58,076 bases of DNA, taken from contig CAZXCK010000014.1 in the NCBI GenBank assembly GCA_964639225.1, positions 1 to 58,076 on the forward strand. Reading direction: 5' to 3'. The position numbers and the translations under genes were made by a program. Source of the DNA: CAZXCK01 sp964639225 (GTDB lineage Bacteria; Chloroflexota; Anaerolineae; Aggregatilineales; Phototrophicaceae). Within the stretch, counting starts at the first letter, position 1; the number at the start of each line of letters is the position of its first letter. Below, piece by piece: positions 34,685 through 40,842 of the stretch. The notes below the pieces were generated by a model that was not told where the DNA came from, ran no database searches, and saw nothing but the letters and a program-made list of their open reading frames with translations.

Positions 34685-35072
34685 ACTCTTTCCTCCAAAG
34701 TTTGAAGAGCTCGAGAATCTCGCCATACAAAAACGATATCTCTTGCATATGTTTGTATACCGTGTACTCGTCTGCATCTTCCGCCAGATCGAGAGCAGTC
34801 TTGAATATTGACATGCTGAGCTTTTCCCTGGCTCTATCGAGTACATGCGGTATCCCATCGGGGAACACCGGGGTGATAGTCGTGTGCTTGTCTCGAACAA
34901 CTCTCACCCATCCCATTCGCTCGAGACGGTCTCTCATGGCGATTGCAGAATTACGGTGTACCCCGAGATGGCGTGCAAGCTCACTCGTGGTGGGTGAAAT
35001 ACCATGTTTCGATATGTATTCGAATAGTGCTTGTAAAAAATTACGTTGCCTACGAGTGAGTCTCGCGCTCAT
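34620..35072 (-). CDS. LexA-like winged-helix regulator, 150 aa
   Basis: Residues 4-60 (LTRRQRNFLQALFEYI, then PTTSELARHLGVHRNSAIAM and RLERMGWV) follow the LexA N-terminal DNA-binding domain. There is no S24 protease domain. The rest is helical and charged. It lies next to the antirepressor, so it may be the regulator of the early arm, though a repressor role is inferred only. ATGA overlap couples it to the antirepressor. Confidence 0.75.
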   Translation of the reverse strand: MSARLTRRQRNFLQALFEYISKHGISPTTSELARHLGVHRNSAIAMRDRLERMGWVRVVRDKHTTITPVFPDGIPHVLDRAREKLSMSIFKTALDLAEDADEYTVYKHMQEISFLYGEILELFKLWRKEYEGKDNSDCGSVRKTPTGTHG

Positions 35073-35815
35073 GCCGCACCCTTTCGGTTGAGAAGTTTAT
35101 CCATTACCCGGATAGCATCCGGTATCATATCGTTGATTTCCAGATACTTCGGTAACGACATTGATTTCATCCTCAGTCGTTTCTTCTCCTCGTTGATGCG
35201 GCGAGTGAGGTTCCAATGATACGTGGTGTTGAGCGTGTCTTTCAGTATACCCCATGCCACGGGATATGCTATGCCGTTATCATGTGCATACTTCTTGACC
35301 ATCTTGTTGAGCTTCTGGCGTCCATCCGGCATGACGTCAAGAGCATCGAGAGTATCGATACGGGTGCTGAGCTTGGCAACTCGATGATCGATCTCCATGA
35401 TGTCCTTAGCCTGCTGCTCAAGACGGCGAATCATCTTGACCGATGTATTCACCATGTTCTTCATGACGGCAAAGTCATCATCATTATGCTCGTCAACGAC
35501 ATACTGTCCGGTTTTGCGGATAGACGGAAGGACTTCGTGGGTGACCCAGCGCTTGAACGACTTGGCTTCAGGTTTTCTGCTGCCAAGAATGAGAGTGTAG
35601 AGGCCTGTCTCATTGATTACGGTGACAATATGTACACCTGCGTCATTTGAAATGACGCACTTTTCGTCGTCATCAAGGCGTGCGGTTGCTTGTCTTGAAT
35701 TGCCAAGCCCCAGCACGTCACACACATCCTTGGCTACCCACCAGGGTTCGCCGTGTTCGTCGATGTGTAAGCGCACCGAATGATCTTGAAACACGTAGTG
35801 TTGCAACTTACTCAT
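35069..35815 (-). CDS. Bro-N/ORF6C antirepressor, 248 aa
   Basis: Residues 1-105 form a Bro-N domain (WWVAKDVCDVLGLGNSRQAT, ETGLYTLILGSRKPEAKSF, KRWVTHEVLPSIRKTGQY). Residues about 145-235 match an ORF6C-type C-terminus. Such proteins act as phage antirepressors or early regulators. AGGAGG precedes the ATG. It ends in RKGAA. Confidence 0.9.
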   Translation of the reverse strand: MSKLQHYVFQDHSVRLHIDEHGEPWWVAKDVCDVLGLGNSRQATARLDDDEKCVISNDAGVHIVTVINETGLYTLILGSRKPEAKSFKRWVTHEVLPSIRKTGQYVVDEHNDDDFAVMKNMVNTSVKMIRRLEQQAKDIMEIDHRVAKLSTRIDTLDALDVMPDGRQKLNKMVKKYAHDNGIAYPVAWGILKDTLNTTYHWNLTRRINEEKKRLRMKSMSLPKYLEINDMIPDAIRVMDKLLNRKGAA

Positions 35816-35858
35816 TGCCGTCCTCCTTCTGGGTTACATGTTTGGTTACGACTATCAT
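35808..35858 (-). CDS. Mini-gene of 16 codons bridging two genes
   Basis: Its ATG overlaps the stop of the ATPase gene (GCAGCATGA), and its stop lies eight bases inside the antirepressor gene. The AAGGAGG of the antirepressor is within its codons. It may only carry ribosomes across the 39-base gap. Confidence 0.25.
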   Translation of the reverse strand: MIVVTKHVTQKEDGNE

Positions 35859-36442
35859 GCTGCACCTTGCTGTGCTATGAAGCATGTCACCTGTTCGACA
35901 CGTTTCTGTAGAGCAGCGTCCAAGTCTGGGTCTGTCTGCTGTTCTTCGACTATGTCGTATCCTGCCGACTCATACTCCGAGAGTATGTATGCCAGCTGAT
36001 GTCGCTGATCCTCCGAAGGATCGTGAGGCTTCAGCACGTAGGCGTATGTATTCTTTGGCACCGAGAGATCGACTTCACATATCTTGGTGAACTCGTCTTT
36101 AATGCCAGGCCTGATGGAGTCAAAGAACTTGACGTATGCCATGGTGTCAGGATTGAATCTGTCCCATATCATGGGCATGCCTATCGTATTGTCCCATACG
36201 GCATCGGCTATGTACATGCCTACGAGATGCCTCTGCATGTCGTCTATCTCTTTCTCGAAGCCTGCTACTTCTATAGGCTCCGTGTTCATCAGGTCGTAGA
36301 TCGGAACTCTACGCCCGTCTGACAGCCGAATATTGATAACAATACGTGCTGCTTCCGGGACGGTAGCGTATCCACGCATACGGAGTTCATTGACAAGCGT
36401 CGTCTTGCCTGCTCCGCTCGGGCCGGTCACGATCAAATTCAC
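35855..36442 (-). CDS. AAA_28/NadR-like P-loop NTPase, 195 aa
   Basis: Walker A is GPSGAGKT at residues 7-14, followed by PEAAR (29-33), typical of predicted nucleoside-kinase-like ATPases of the AAA_28 group. The rest of the domain is a kinase-like alpha/beta fold. A nucleotide or metabolite kinase role is possible, with substrate unknown. It ends in QQGAA by RBS overlap. Confidence 0.75.
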   Translation of the reverse strand: MNLIVTGPSGAGKTTLVNELRMRGYATVPEAARIVINIRLSDGRRVPIYDLMNTEPIEVAGFEKEIDDMQRHLVGMYIADAVWDNTIGMPMIWDRFNPDTMAYVKFFDSIRPGIKDEFTKICEVDLSVPKNTYAYVLKPHDPSEDQRHQLAYILSEYESAGYDIVEEQQTDPDLDAALQKRVEQVTCFIAQQGAA

Positions 36443-36548
36443 ATGCTCCTCCTTTTAGTAGGATTCCCAGGTATACCATCGATATGAAACATACGATGGC
36501 TACGACTATGGCCCATGAATAGATCACGAGATCGATCCATGTCAGCAT
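36387..36548 (-). CDS. Small single-span membrane protein, 53 aa
   Basis: The ATG follows the upstream TAA directly, and AAAGGAG lies ten bases before. Residues 11-31 form a clear transmembrane helix (WAIVVAIVCFISMVYLGILL), followed by a charged tail. It overlaps the next gene by 56 bases, whose SD (AAAGGAGG) is inside it. Small early phage membrane proteins often modify the host envelope, but the role here is unknown. Confidence 0.6.
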   Translation of the reverse strand: MLTWIDLVIYSWAIVVAIVCFISMVYLGILLKGGACEFDRDRPERSRQDDACQ

Positions 36549-36800
36549 TTATGCTGCTCCTTTCATGAGCTTCTCGGACTCGGGTGACATACGCCCGATG
36601 TCTTTGATAACTCGCATGCCATGCTCACAGAGCTCTGAGAGATATAATACTTTACCGGCCAGTACGTGATAGGCACGGCCTGATTCTGATATGCCAACGA
36701 CTTGGCATTCACATGTTACCCCGTCACGGACGGTGAGGTGCCATTTCTGTCCGAGAATATTTTTCTCGATGGCACGCTCGGTGTATTTCTTCTTGGACAT
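36549..36800 (-). CDS. Hypothetical early protein, 83 aa
   Basis: AAAGGAG lies before ATG 36800. It is basic at the N-terminus and strand-rich in the middle (KWHLTVRDGVTCECQVVGIS), and ends in LMKGAA by RBS overlap. No family recognised. Bases 36801-36969 upstream hold no convincing gene. Confidence 0.65.
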   Translation of the reverse strand: MSKKKYTERAIEKNILGQKWHLTVRDGVTCECQVVGISESGRAYHVLAGKVLYLSELCEHGMRVIKDIGRMSPESEKLMKGAA

Positions 36801-36969
36801 TAGTTCTCCTTTCAAAAGAAAAATACGGTGGGCTGGTTTCGCTCATCCTCTCCGAGTAAGGGATATATGATCCTGCACACACGCATGCGAGCAGGGTCTC
36901 CTTTCTCTTTACGAGATTCAATGGTTGCCAGCAACGGATACTATGAGGAGCTCTGGCTCCACCGTAATA

Positions 36970-37470
36970 TCATCGCATTTCGTCGGCTAAATCTTGGAGT
37001 GCATCTTTGGCTTTGCCTTCAGCTATTTCAGGCAGAGCACTGTAGATGGACTCCGAGACAGCAGCATTGACGGCATGTCTGTCGATGCGGGCGAGCACGA
37101 AGTATCTACCACCACGCATCTCAGCTTTTTCATACTCGATGCCCCGTAATGTACGGGACACGAGTATTTTTCCGACAAGCTCACCATACTGTAGAGCACG
37201 TGCATGGTCTACGGTACCACTCTGAGAGAGGTATGTCCGTACCATGCTCTGTACGTCTGCTTCGACCTTACTTGCAATAGCATACATTGCATTGGCTTCA
37301 GCGATCTGTTTGCCAAACTGTATGCTGTTGGTCTTTTCAGATGCACCTGCCCCGTATATGTACTCACCATCTTCAGGGGGAGTGAGATACCACTCAGGTA
37401 CCTGATATGGTTTAATGGCTGTACTACATGCAGTCATGAGGATGAGCATTGTCACAACTATATACTTCAT
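36970..37470 (-). CDS. LPP20-like lipoprotein, 166 aa
   Basis: The ATG at 37470 overlaps the upstream stop. The signal peptide ends in the lipobox LMTAC with Cys15 as the lipid site. The mature part follows the LPP20 pattern: VPEWYLTPPEDGEYIYGAGA, then alternating helical repeats with Ala (QIAEANAMYAIASKVEADV) and a final strand-helix domain. LPP20 family proteins are outer-membrane-associated in bacteria. In a phage this may be a superinfection or envelope factor carried from a host. AAGG precedes the ATG at about seven bases. Confidence 0.8.
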   Translation of the reverse strand: MKYIVVTMLILMTACSTAIKPYQVPEWYLTPPEDGEYIYGAGASEKTNSIQFGKQIAEANAMYAIASKVEADVQSMVRTYLSQSGTVDHARALQYGELVGKILVSRTLRGIEYEKAEMRGGRYFVLARIDRHAVNAAVSESIYSALPEIAEGKAKDALQDLADEMR

Positions 37471-37589
37471 TGGCATACCTTCAGTACTGTCGTGATCTTT
37501 CTGCCGAACGATGCATTCTGAAGCACATGCTTGCCGTGCTTGACACGACATGCTGTGCCGATTGTGTTCTTGTGGCGTTTGTAACTCAT
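37467..37589 (-). CDS. Small basic protein, 40 aa
   Basis: GGAGG is six bases before the ATG, and its stop overlaps the lipoprotein ATG (ATGA), so it is coupled. The peptide is strongly basic (KRHKNT, KHGKH, GRK) with two Cys. It could bind nucleic acid. No family recognised. Confidence 0.6.
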   Translation of the reverse strand: MSYKRHKNTIGTACRVKHGKHVLQNASFGRKITTVLKVCQ

Positions 37590-37590
37590 G

Positions 37591-37719
37591 CTACACCTCC
37601 GGGTATTCAGTTGGTGCATAGTCTCCGGCAGGTACGTGCTTCTTGAAAGCATCTGTCCTGCCTCCGACTGATACATGCCCACTGTACATGGTTGGCATGT
37701 CGAAATATGGAACGGTCAT
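37591..37719 (-). CDS. Small hypothetical protein, 42 aa, first gene of the main leftward operon
   Basis: AAAGGAGG stands four bases before the ATG. The peptide is Pro/Tyr/Gly-rich (VPYFDMPTMYSG). It is the first gene after the control region at 37.7-38.0 kb, so it may be the promoter-proximal gene of the operon that reaches 21339. No family recognised. Confidence 0.6.
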   Translation of the reverse strand: MTVPYFDMPTMYSGHVSVGGRTDAFKKHVPAGDYAPTEYPEV

Positions 37720-37735
37720 ACTTCCTCCTTTCGGT

Positions 37736-37785
37736 GGCGTATACGCCTCCAGGTGAATGGTTGTTTTTTGCTGTTATCTAACAGC
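37736..37785. promoter_or_regulatory. Two perfect palindromes upstream of the main leftward operon
   Basis: GGCGTATACGCC (37736-37747) and GCTGTTATCTAACAGC (37770-37785) are perfect palindromes lying 17-66 bases upstream of the first gene. TTATCTAA recurs at 37788-37795. They could be operators or, in the transcript, short hairpins. Confidence 0.55.
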
Positions 37786-37804
37786 ATTATCTAAGGTTAT
37801 TGTC

Positions 37805-37833
37805 TTGACACGATTAGGGTTTTGATGTATATT
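37805..37833 (+). promoter_or_regulatory. sigma70-type promoter of a rightward small RNA
   Basis: TTGACA (37805-37810), 17-base spacer, TATATT (37828-37833): the same hexamers and spacing as the lipoprotein promoter. The expected start is near 37840. The only thing downstream before a strong terminator is a 90-base gene-free segment. Confidence 0.8.
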
Positions 37834-37839
37834 TTTTGT

Positions 37840-37930
37840 TAATGTTATGGATATCTTGTTTCCACAGGATGTCCCATGTTTGATGAGGCATCTCGCAGAG
37901 AATTAGGACAATAGTTCTCTGCGTTTTTTT
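37840..37930 (+). ncRNA. Candidate small RNA, about 90 nt
   Basis: It lies between a consensus promoter (37805-37833) and a perfect rho-independent terminator (37894-37930), and is transcribed against the surrounding early genes. It contains no gene with an SD. A 19-codon frame (ATG at 37857) lacks one, so a leader peptide is less likely. It could be a trans-acting regulator or an antisense RNA to the long leftward transcript upstream of 37719. Its start is estimated from the -10 box. Confidence 0.65.
37894..37930 (+). terminator. Rho-independent terminator of the small RNA
   Basis: CGCAGAGAA (37894-37902) pairs perfectly with TTCTCTGCG (37915-37923), followed by seven T (37924-37930). The T run is on the rightward side only. 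Confidence 0.92.
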
Positions 37931-37934
37931 ATGG

Positions 37935-38008
37935 CTACAGTATCCCATTTATTGTGGGATTAATTGCATAGCCCTGTAGCACGACTACAACCTGTTGTAT
38001 TTACAGGG
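37935..38008. promoter_or_regulatory. Cluster of nested and mutually exclusive hairpins
   Basis: CTACAG (37935-37940) can pair with CTGTAG (37974-37979), enclosing ATCCCA/TGGGAT (37942-37947 with 37955-37960). Alternatively CCCTGTA (37972-37978) pairs with TACAGGG (38002-38008), enclosing TACAA/TTGTA (37986-37990 with 37995-37999). The two forms share 37974-37978, so they exclude each other. This could be a switch in the leftward leader or a hairpin promoter. Confidence 0.5.
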
Positions 38009-38015
38009 AATCAGT

Positions 38016-38201
38016 TCATTTGAATGACTCTATGCAGAATGGGTTTTCCCATGGCGTCGAGTCTGGTGTCAGTCTGTATGTTGATGTTGCGAATACAAAG
38101 ACTAGTATCGCAAATAGGAAACACAGGGCATAGATTGTACTCATAACAATCATGCCGATCGTGTCAAGATTGTACGAGATGTAAGAGATGAAGCTTTTCA
38201 T
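38016..38201 (-). CDS. Small membrane protein, 61 aa
   Basis: AAAGGA lies seven bases before the ATG. Residues about 14-40 (TIGMIVMSTIYALCFLFAIL) form a transmembrane helix. The tail is polar. It lies alone between the hairpin cluster and the AT-rich tract. Function unknown. Confidence 0.6.
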   Translation of the reverse strand: MKSFISYISYNLDTIGMIVMSTIYALCFLFAILVFVFATSTYRLTPDSTPWENPFCIESFK

Positions 38202-38227
38202 AGATTAATCCTTTCGTTGTTTGAAGT

Positions 38228-38482
38228 TGTTATTTATTACGATGTTATTATCATTGTTTATTATTATTTATTACCATTATTACTACTTTAATTATTGTGT
38301 TATTATTATATTGTTATTTATTTTATATTATTATTTATTATGTTATTATTATGTTATTGTATATATTGTTATTTATCATGTTATTATTTATACTATTATC
38401 ATATTGTATTATTGTTTATTTATTGTGTATTATTGTCTATCATATATTATGTTATCATATTGTTGTTATGTTATTATTGTAG
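38228..38482. repeat. Low-complexity TTA/TTG-rich tract, about 255 bp
   Basis: The top strand is nearly all T and A, with units such as TTATTATT and TTATTG and almost no C. The bottom strand is A-rich. It holds no supported gene: the top-strand frame here is only Tyr/Ile/Leu from TAT/ATT/TTA codons, without an SD. It could be an easily melted element or an A-rich untranslated leader of the gene at 38016. Confidence 0.85.
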
Positions 38483-38530
38483 ATATACGATAGATGATGA
38501 TTATGATTAATAAAAAAGAAAGAACAGAAA

Positions 38531-38553
38531 GGGAGCCAGATGTACTGACTCCC
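38531..38553 (-). terminator. Rho-independent terminator after the 62-residue protein gene
   Basis: Reading leftward, GGGAGTCAG pairs with CTGGCTCCC (one G-U), with a five-base loop, followed by TTTCTGTTCTTTCTTTTTTA. It lies six bases past the stop of the gene at 38560. Confidence 0.75.
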
Positions 38554-38559
38554 AATGGA

Positions 38560-38748
38560 TTATATGGACTTCATGACTGAATCAAGAATACCGAATGTCA
38601 TTTTCATCTGAAGAAGATCAGACAAAGACAGACCTTGAAACAGACCTGAAGACTGAGATTGTTGAGGTTGAGACTGAGGTTGAGGTTGAGACTGAGTAGA
38701 CTGTATGAGTTCTACAATCTCTTTTCTGTCTTCTTGTGAAAGTGCCAT
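38560..38748 (-). CDS. Small protein with Gln/Ser/Pro repeats, 62 aa
   Basis: AGGAG lies eight bases before the ATG. A charged N-terminus (MALSQEDRKEIVELIQS) is followed by a QSQPQPQSQPQQSQSS linker and a C-terminal amphipathic helix. It ends just before a terminator, so the pair 38897-38560 is a short separate unit. No family recognised. Confidence 0.65.
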   Translation of the reverse strand: MALSQEDRKEIVELIQSTQSQPQPQSQPQQSQSSGLFQGLSLSDLLQMKMTFGILDSVMKSI

Positions 38749-38753
38749 GATGA

Positions 38754-38897
38754 TTACTCCTTGTAGGTTAAGAAGAAAAGAGTGTTCTGTTCTTCTGGTA
38801 CTGGTTGATCTGATAGTTTCTTGTTGAATGATCTTGTTGGAAGTGAGAGCAAATCTTGTATTGGATTTGTCTCATCTTCATGGTGTTGGATAGTCAT
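38754..38897 (-). CDS. Small hypothetical protein, 47 aa
   Basis: GGAG is six bases before the ATG. Its last codons (AAG GAG TAA) form the SD of the next gene five bases later. The peptide is polar (MTIQHHEDETNPIQDLL) with a Phe-rich end. No family recognised. Confidence 0.55.
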   Translation of the reverse strand: MTIQHHEDETNPIQDLLSLPTRSFNKKLSDQPVPEEQNTLFFLTYKE

Positions 38898-39025
38898 AGC
38901 ATACTCCTATTAAGAGAAAAGAAAAAAACTCTATTAATAAAAGCATGCTTATATAGCTATATTGATTGCTAACACACTCTACTATATAACTATAGGGATA
39001 AGTTAGATGATGTCATGCCGGACGG

Positions 39026-39050
39026 ATTTTTTACACCCCTATCGGCTCAA
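39026..39050 (-). repeat. 25-bp direct repeat, copy 1
   Basis: Identical to 39447-39471. It lies across the stop of the gene at 39047 and continues downstream of it, where no gene starts. Confidence 0.9.
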
Positions 39051-39253
39051 TACCAGTAACTTATCGAGAGATGGAAGTATTCACATGACACAATCAAATT
39101 GCTATACTTGTCCGGTGGTGTATTGTATAGTTTGGCATCATGTTCTTTTTGTGCGAATCTAATAGTACGTGGCCATCGCCTAGTTTCCGGATGGGTGCAT
39201 ATTGAAAGATTGATTGAAAACCTCCACAACCATATTGTTTTGCCTATATACAA
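39047..39253 (-). CDS. Small hypothetical protein with TTG start, 68 aa
   Basis: The TTG at 39253 has AAGGAG eight bases upstream. An ATG in another frame nearby gives only a 17-codon frame. The product is basic and Trp/Tyr-rich. Its end lies in copy 1 of the 25-bp repeat. Not certain to be a gene. Confidence 0.4.
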   Translation of the reverse strand: MYIGKTIWLWRFSINLSICTHPETRRWPRTIRFAQKEHDAKLYNTPPDKYSNLIVSCEYFHLSISYWY

Positions 39254-39265
39254 AGCCTATACTCC

Positions 39266-39448
39266 TTATGTTTTGTGTGGTGTCTCATAGAATTCCCTGG
39301 CATCGAACGCATGGTGCATATACGCCATGCGTTTACCTCCTGGTTCTTTATATGGCGAGCAAGGGCAGGACTCAGACGTATAATGTATTCTGATATCGTT
39401 AACAGGCATGGTATGCACTTCAGTCTCAGTCTCGACTACTTCCCACAT
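39266..39448 (-). CDS. Small hypothetical protein, 60 aa
   Basis: AGGGGTG is some six to eight bases before the ATG. It has a polar sequence with CPCSPY and HHAFDAREFYE segments. It stands in the short unit 39821-39047. No family recognised. Confidence 0.55.
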   Translation of the reverse strand: MWEVVETETEVHTMPVNDIRIHYTSESCPCSPYKEPGGKRMAYMHHAFDAREFYETPHKT

Positions 39449-39471
39449 TTTTTACACCCCTATCGGCTCAA
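39447..39471 (-). repeat. 25-bp direct repeat, copy 2
   Basis: Identical to 39026-39050. This copy contains the last codons of the gene at 39460, the AGGGGTG SD and the first bases of the gene ending at 39266, so the repeat is a gene-boundary cassette. Confidence 0.9.
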
Positions 39472-39642
39472 CTCAAACGCTACCTTGAAGATCATCTTGA
39501 ATATATTGAGCCTGATGATCAGCATTGATTCATCGAAGGTATCATGGCGAATAATGATGTCGATACCGAGGGAATACCGTTGTCCTTCCCATGCATCATA
39601 TGGTCGTGTTTCGAAATAGGTGTCGTATAATTTGATCTTCAT
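39460..39642 (-). CDS. Small beta-rich protein, 60 aa
   Basis: GGAGGAG lies before ATG 39642, overlapping the upstream stop by ATGA. Alternating hydrophobic residues (SLGIDIIIRHDTFDE, LIIRLNIFKMIFKVAF) suggest beta strands. No family recognised. Confidence 0.55.
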   Translation of the reverse strand: MKIKLYDTYFETRPYDAWEGQRYSLGIDIIIRHDTFDESMLIIRLNIFKMIFKVAFELSR

Positions 39643-39821
39643 GACTCCTCCGTTCGGTTGTCCTTGTTGTAGAGAAAGAGTGCCAGGTGATGCAATGCAC
39701 ACGGTATACATGTTGCAGTATTGTGGAAGAGGTAGTCTCTATACCCTTCCTGCGCCTCCACGTGAATGTTGGCAACTTTATCAACCATTTTTCCACAGAT
39801 ATCACACTTTGACTTTTTCAT
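39639..39821 (-). CDS. Small zinc-finger-like protein, 60 aa
   Basis: AAGGAG lies eight bases before the ATG. CDICG near residues 6-10 and CIPC near residues 38-41 form a likely four-cysteine zinc site. First gene of its unit, with a possible promoter at 39859-39885. Confidence 0.65.
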   Translation of the reverse strand: MKKSKCDICGKMVDKVANIHVEAQEGYRDYLFHNTATCIPCALHHLALFLYNKDNRTEES

Positions 39822-39858
39822 GCGACAGACTCCTTGGCGTTTGACTGACGTTAGTGCA

Positions 39859-39885
39859 GTATAGGAAAATTTTTCTCTTGACAGG
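39859..39885 (-). promoter_or_regulatory. Possible leftward promoter
   Basis: Reading leftward: CTGTCA (39880-39885), a 15-base spacer, TATACT (39859-39864), with the expected start about 30 bases before the ATG at 39821. The spacer is short. An overlapping rightward TTGACA (39879-39884) with TATTAA 18 bases on is a weaker alternative. Confidence 0.35.
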
Positions 39886-39936
39886 GCGAATAAAATTGCT
39901 CTTATTAATGAATATTATTAATAACTAACATGTTTT

Positions 39937-39960
39937 GACACCCCTCGGGTGGGGGGTGTC
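39937..39960. promoter_or_regulatory. GC-rich hairpin in a gene-free region
   Basis: GACACCCC (39937-39944) pairs perfectly with GGGGTGTC (39953-39960). No T run follows on either strand, so it is not a simple terminator. It stands out in an AT-rich interval (39822-40103) that holds no gene. It could be an operator or a structured single-strand element. Confidence 0.45.
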
Positions 39961-40103
39961 CAGAGGGGGGAGGATGAGGATATCGCGATATACATCTTCC
40001 CGTAGAGTGTGTTCGGTGCTCGCCGAATGCTTGAAAGTAGTATACGTAGTTGCCTCGTGTCACCATCGTCTTTGCCTCGCATAGTCAAGAGATTCCCGGT
40101 CTA

Positions 40104-40349
40104 TCAGCCCTCGGTCGATGAGGGCTCTGAGAAAAAATCATCACGTGCCTGTAGGTATCCCTGCATCCAGCCGCGTACTGATGCGTAATGGTCACGGGGT
40201 AGCTCTTGGCGTGGCACTACCTGGAATACGGTGGTGCCGTTTTTTTGTGTCGATGTCAGCTTGATCGGGATGTCAGGTTTTGTGTCGGCGAAAAGTCGTG
40301 CTGCTTTTTTTGCGACCTCCGGATTCTCATGCTCCAGTAGTATCTGCAT
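40104..40349 (-). CDS. Hypothetical early protein, 81 aa
   Basis: GGGAGG lies five bases before the ATG, within the end of the preceding gene. It is soluble, with a helical start and end. No family recognised. Confidence 0.65.
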   Translation of the reverse strand: MQILLEHENPEVAKKAARLFADTKPDIPIKLTSTQKNGTTVFQVVPRQELPRDHYASVRGWMQGYLQARDDFFSEPSSTEG

Positions 40350-40533
40350 TCGCGCCTCCCGGGAACTGTATTACGTTAGATGGCTCGCTGCCATCATCAC
40401 TATACTCATCACGACGGTCGTACTCCCTGCTTACGTCGATCAAGACGTTCATGAGTTGTAGGGCTGGGATGGACTCGTAGCCGTCGGCTATAAGCCACTC
40501 CTTGTGCCTGATGAGATCATCCGTTGTGAGCAT
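40327..40533 (-). CDS. Hypothetical early protein, 68 aa
   Basis: GGAGG lies nine bases before ATG 40533, inside the antitoxin-like gene, which it overlaps by 17 bases. It is acidic and helical (MLTTDDLIRHKEWLIADG), with a polar tail. It holds the place where a toxin would be expected but shows no ParE, Doc or RelE features. Confidence 0.6.
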   Translation of the reverse strand: MLTTDDLIRHKEWLIADGYESIPALQLMNVLIDVSREYDRRDEYSDDGSEPSNVIQFPGGANADTTGA

Positions 40534-40675
40534 GCTCCATTGCCTCCCTGTACGGTGCCAGCACGGCGACTGGCCTGCCATAGCGAATAATGATGATCCT
40601 CTCGTTGCGGTGCTGAACCAGCCCGATCAACTCAGGCAGACGCTTTCTGAGTTCAGAGATCGACACCTTCCTCAT
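40517..40675 (-). CDS. Phd/YefM-like antitoxin, 52 aa, without a visible toxin
   Basis: AAGGAGG lies five bases before the ATG. The sequence VSISELRKRLPELIGL followed by IIIIRYGRPVAVLAPYRE is the Phd/YefM DNA-binding fold (VSxSELR..., IxRxGxPVAVL). The toxin-binding C-terminal tail is nearly absent, since full family members usually have 75-90 residues. First gene of the leftward arm, next to the divergent control region. It may neutralise a host toxin or act as a repressor at 40676-40918. Confidence 0.75.
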   Translation of the reverse strand: MRKVSISELRKRLPELIGLVQHRNERIIIIRYGRPVAVLAPYREAMEHAHNG

Positions 40676-40842
40676 GGCTTCCTCCTTGTGTGTTTTGATG
40701 AGTTGTACAATCTTATAAAAACGTACATAACTCCACCACTATAAACAATGATACATATTGCCATTATTAATGACATTGTTAGTGGCAGGCCAGAGTATCA
40801 TAGGTCGCAACACATTGTATAGTATGGAGTTATGCGTGCCAT

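Noticed and set aside
36812..36886. 24-codon leftward frame upstream of the gene at 36549
   Set aside because: The SD is 11 bases away and the frame lacks other support. Left as gene-free.
37857..37916. 19-codon frame inside the small RNA candidate
   Set aside because: No SD before the ATG. A leader peptide is possible but not supported.
38221..38493. Hydrophobic Tyr/Ile-rich frame on the + strand
   Set aside because: It is translation of a TTA/TTG low-complexity tract, starts at TTG without an SD and runs against local genes.
39937..39960. GC-rich hairpin as a terminator
   Set aside because: No T run on either side. Kept only as a structured element.
40104..40533. Toxin partner for the Phd-like antitoxin
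   Set aside because: Neither of the two following small proteins shows Doc, ParE, RelE or similar features.
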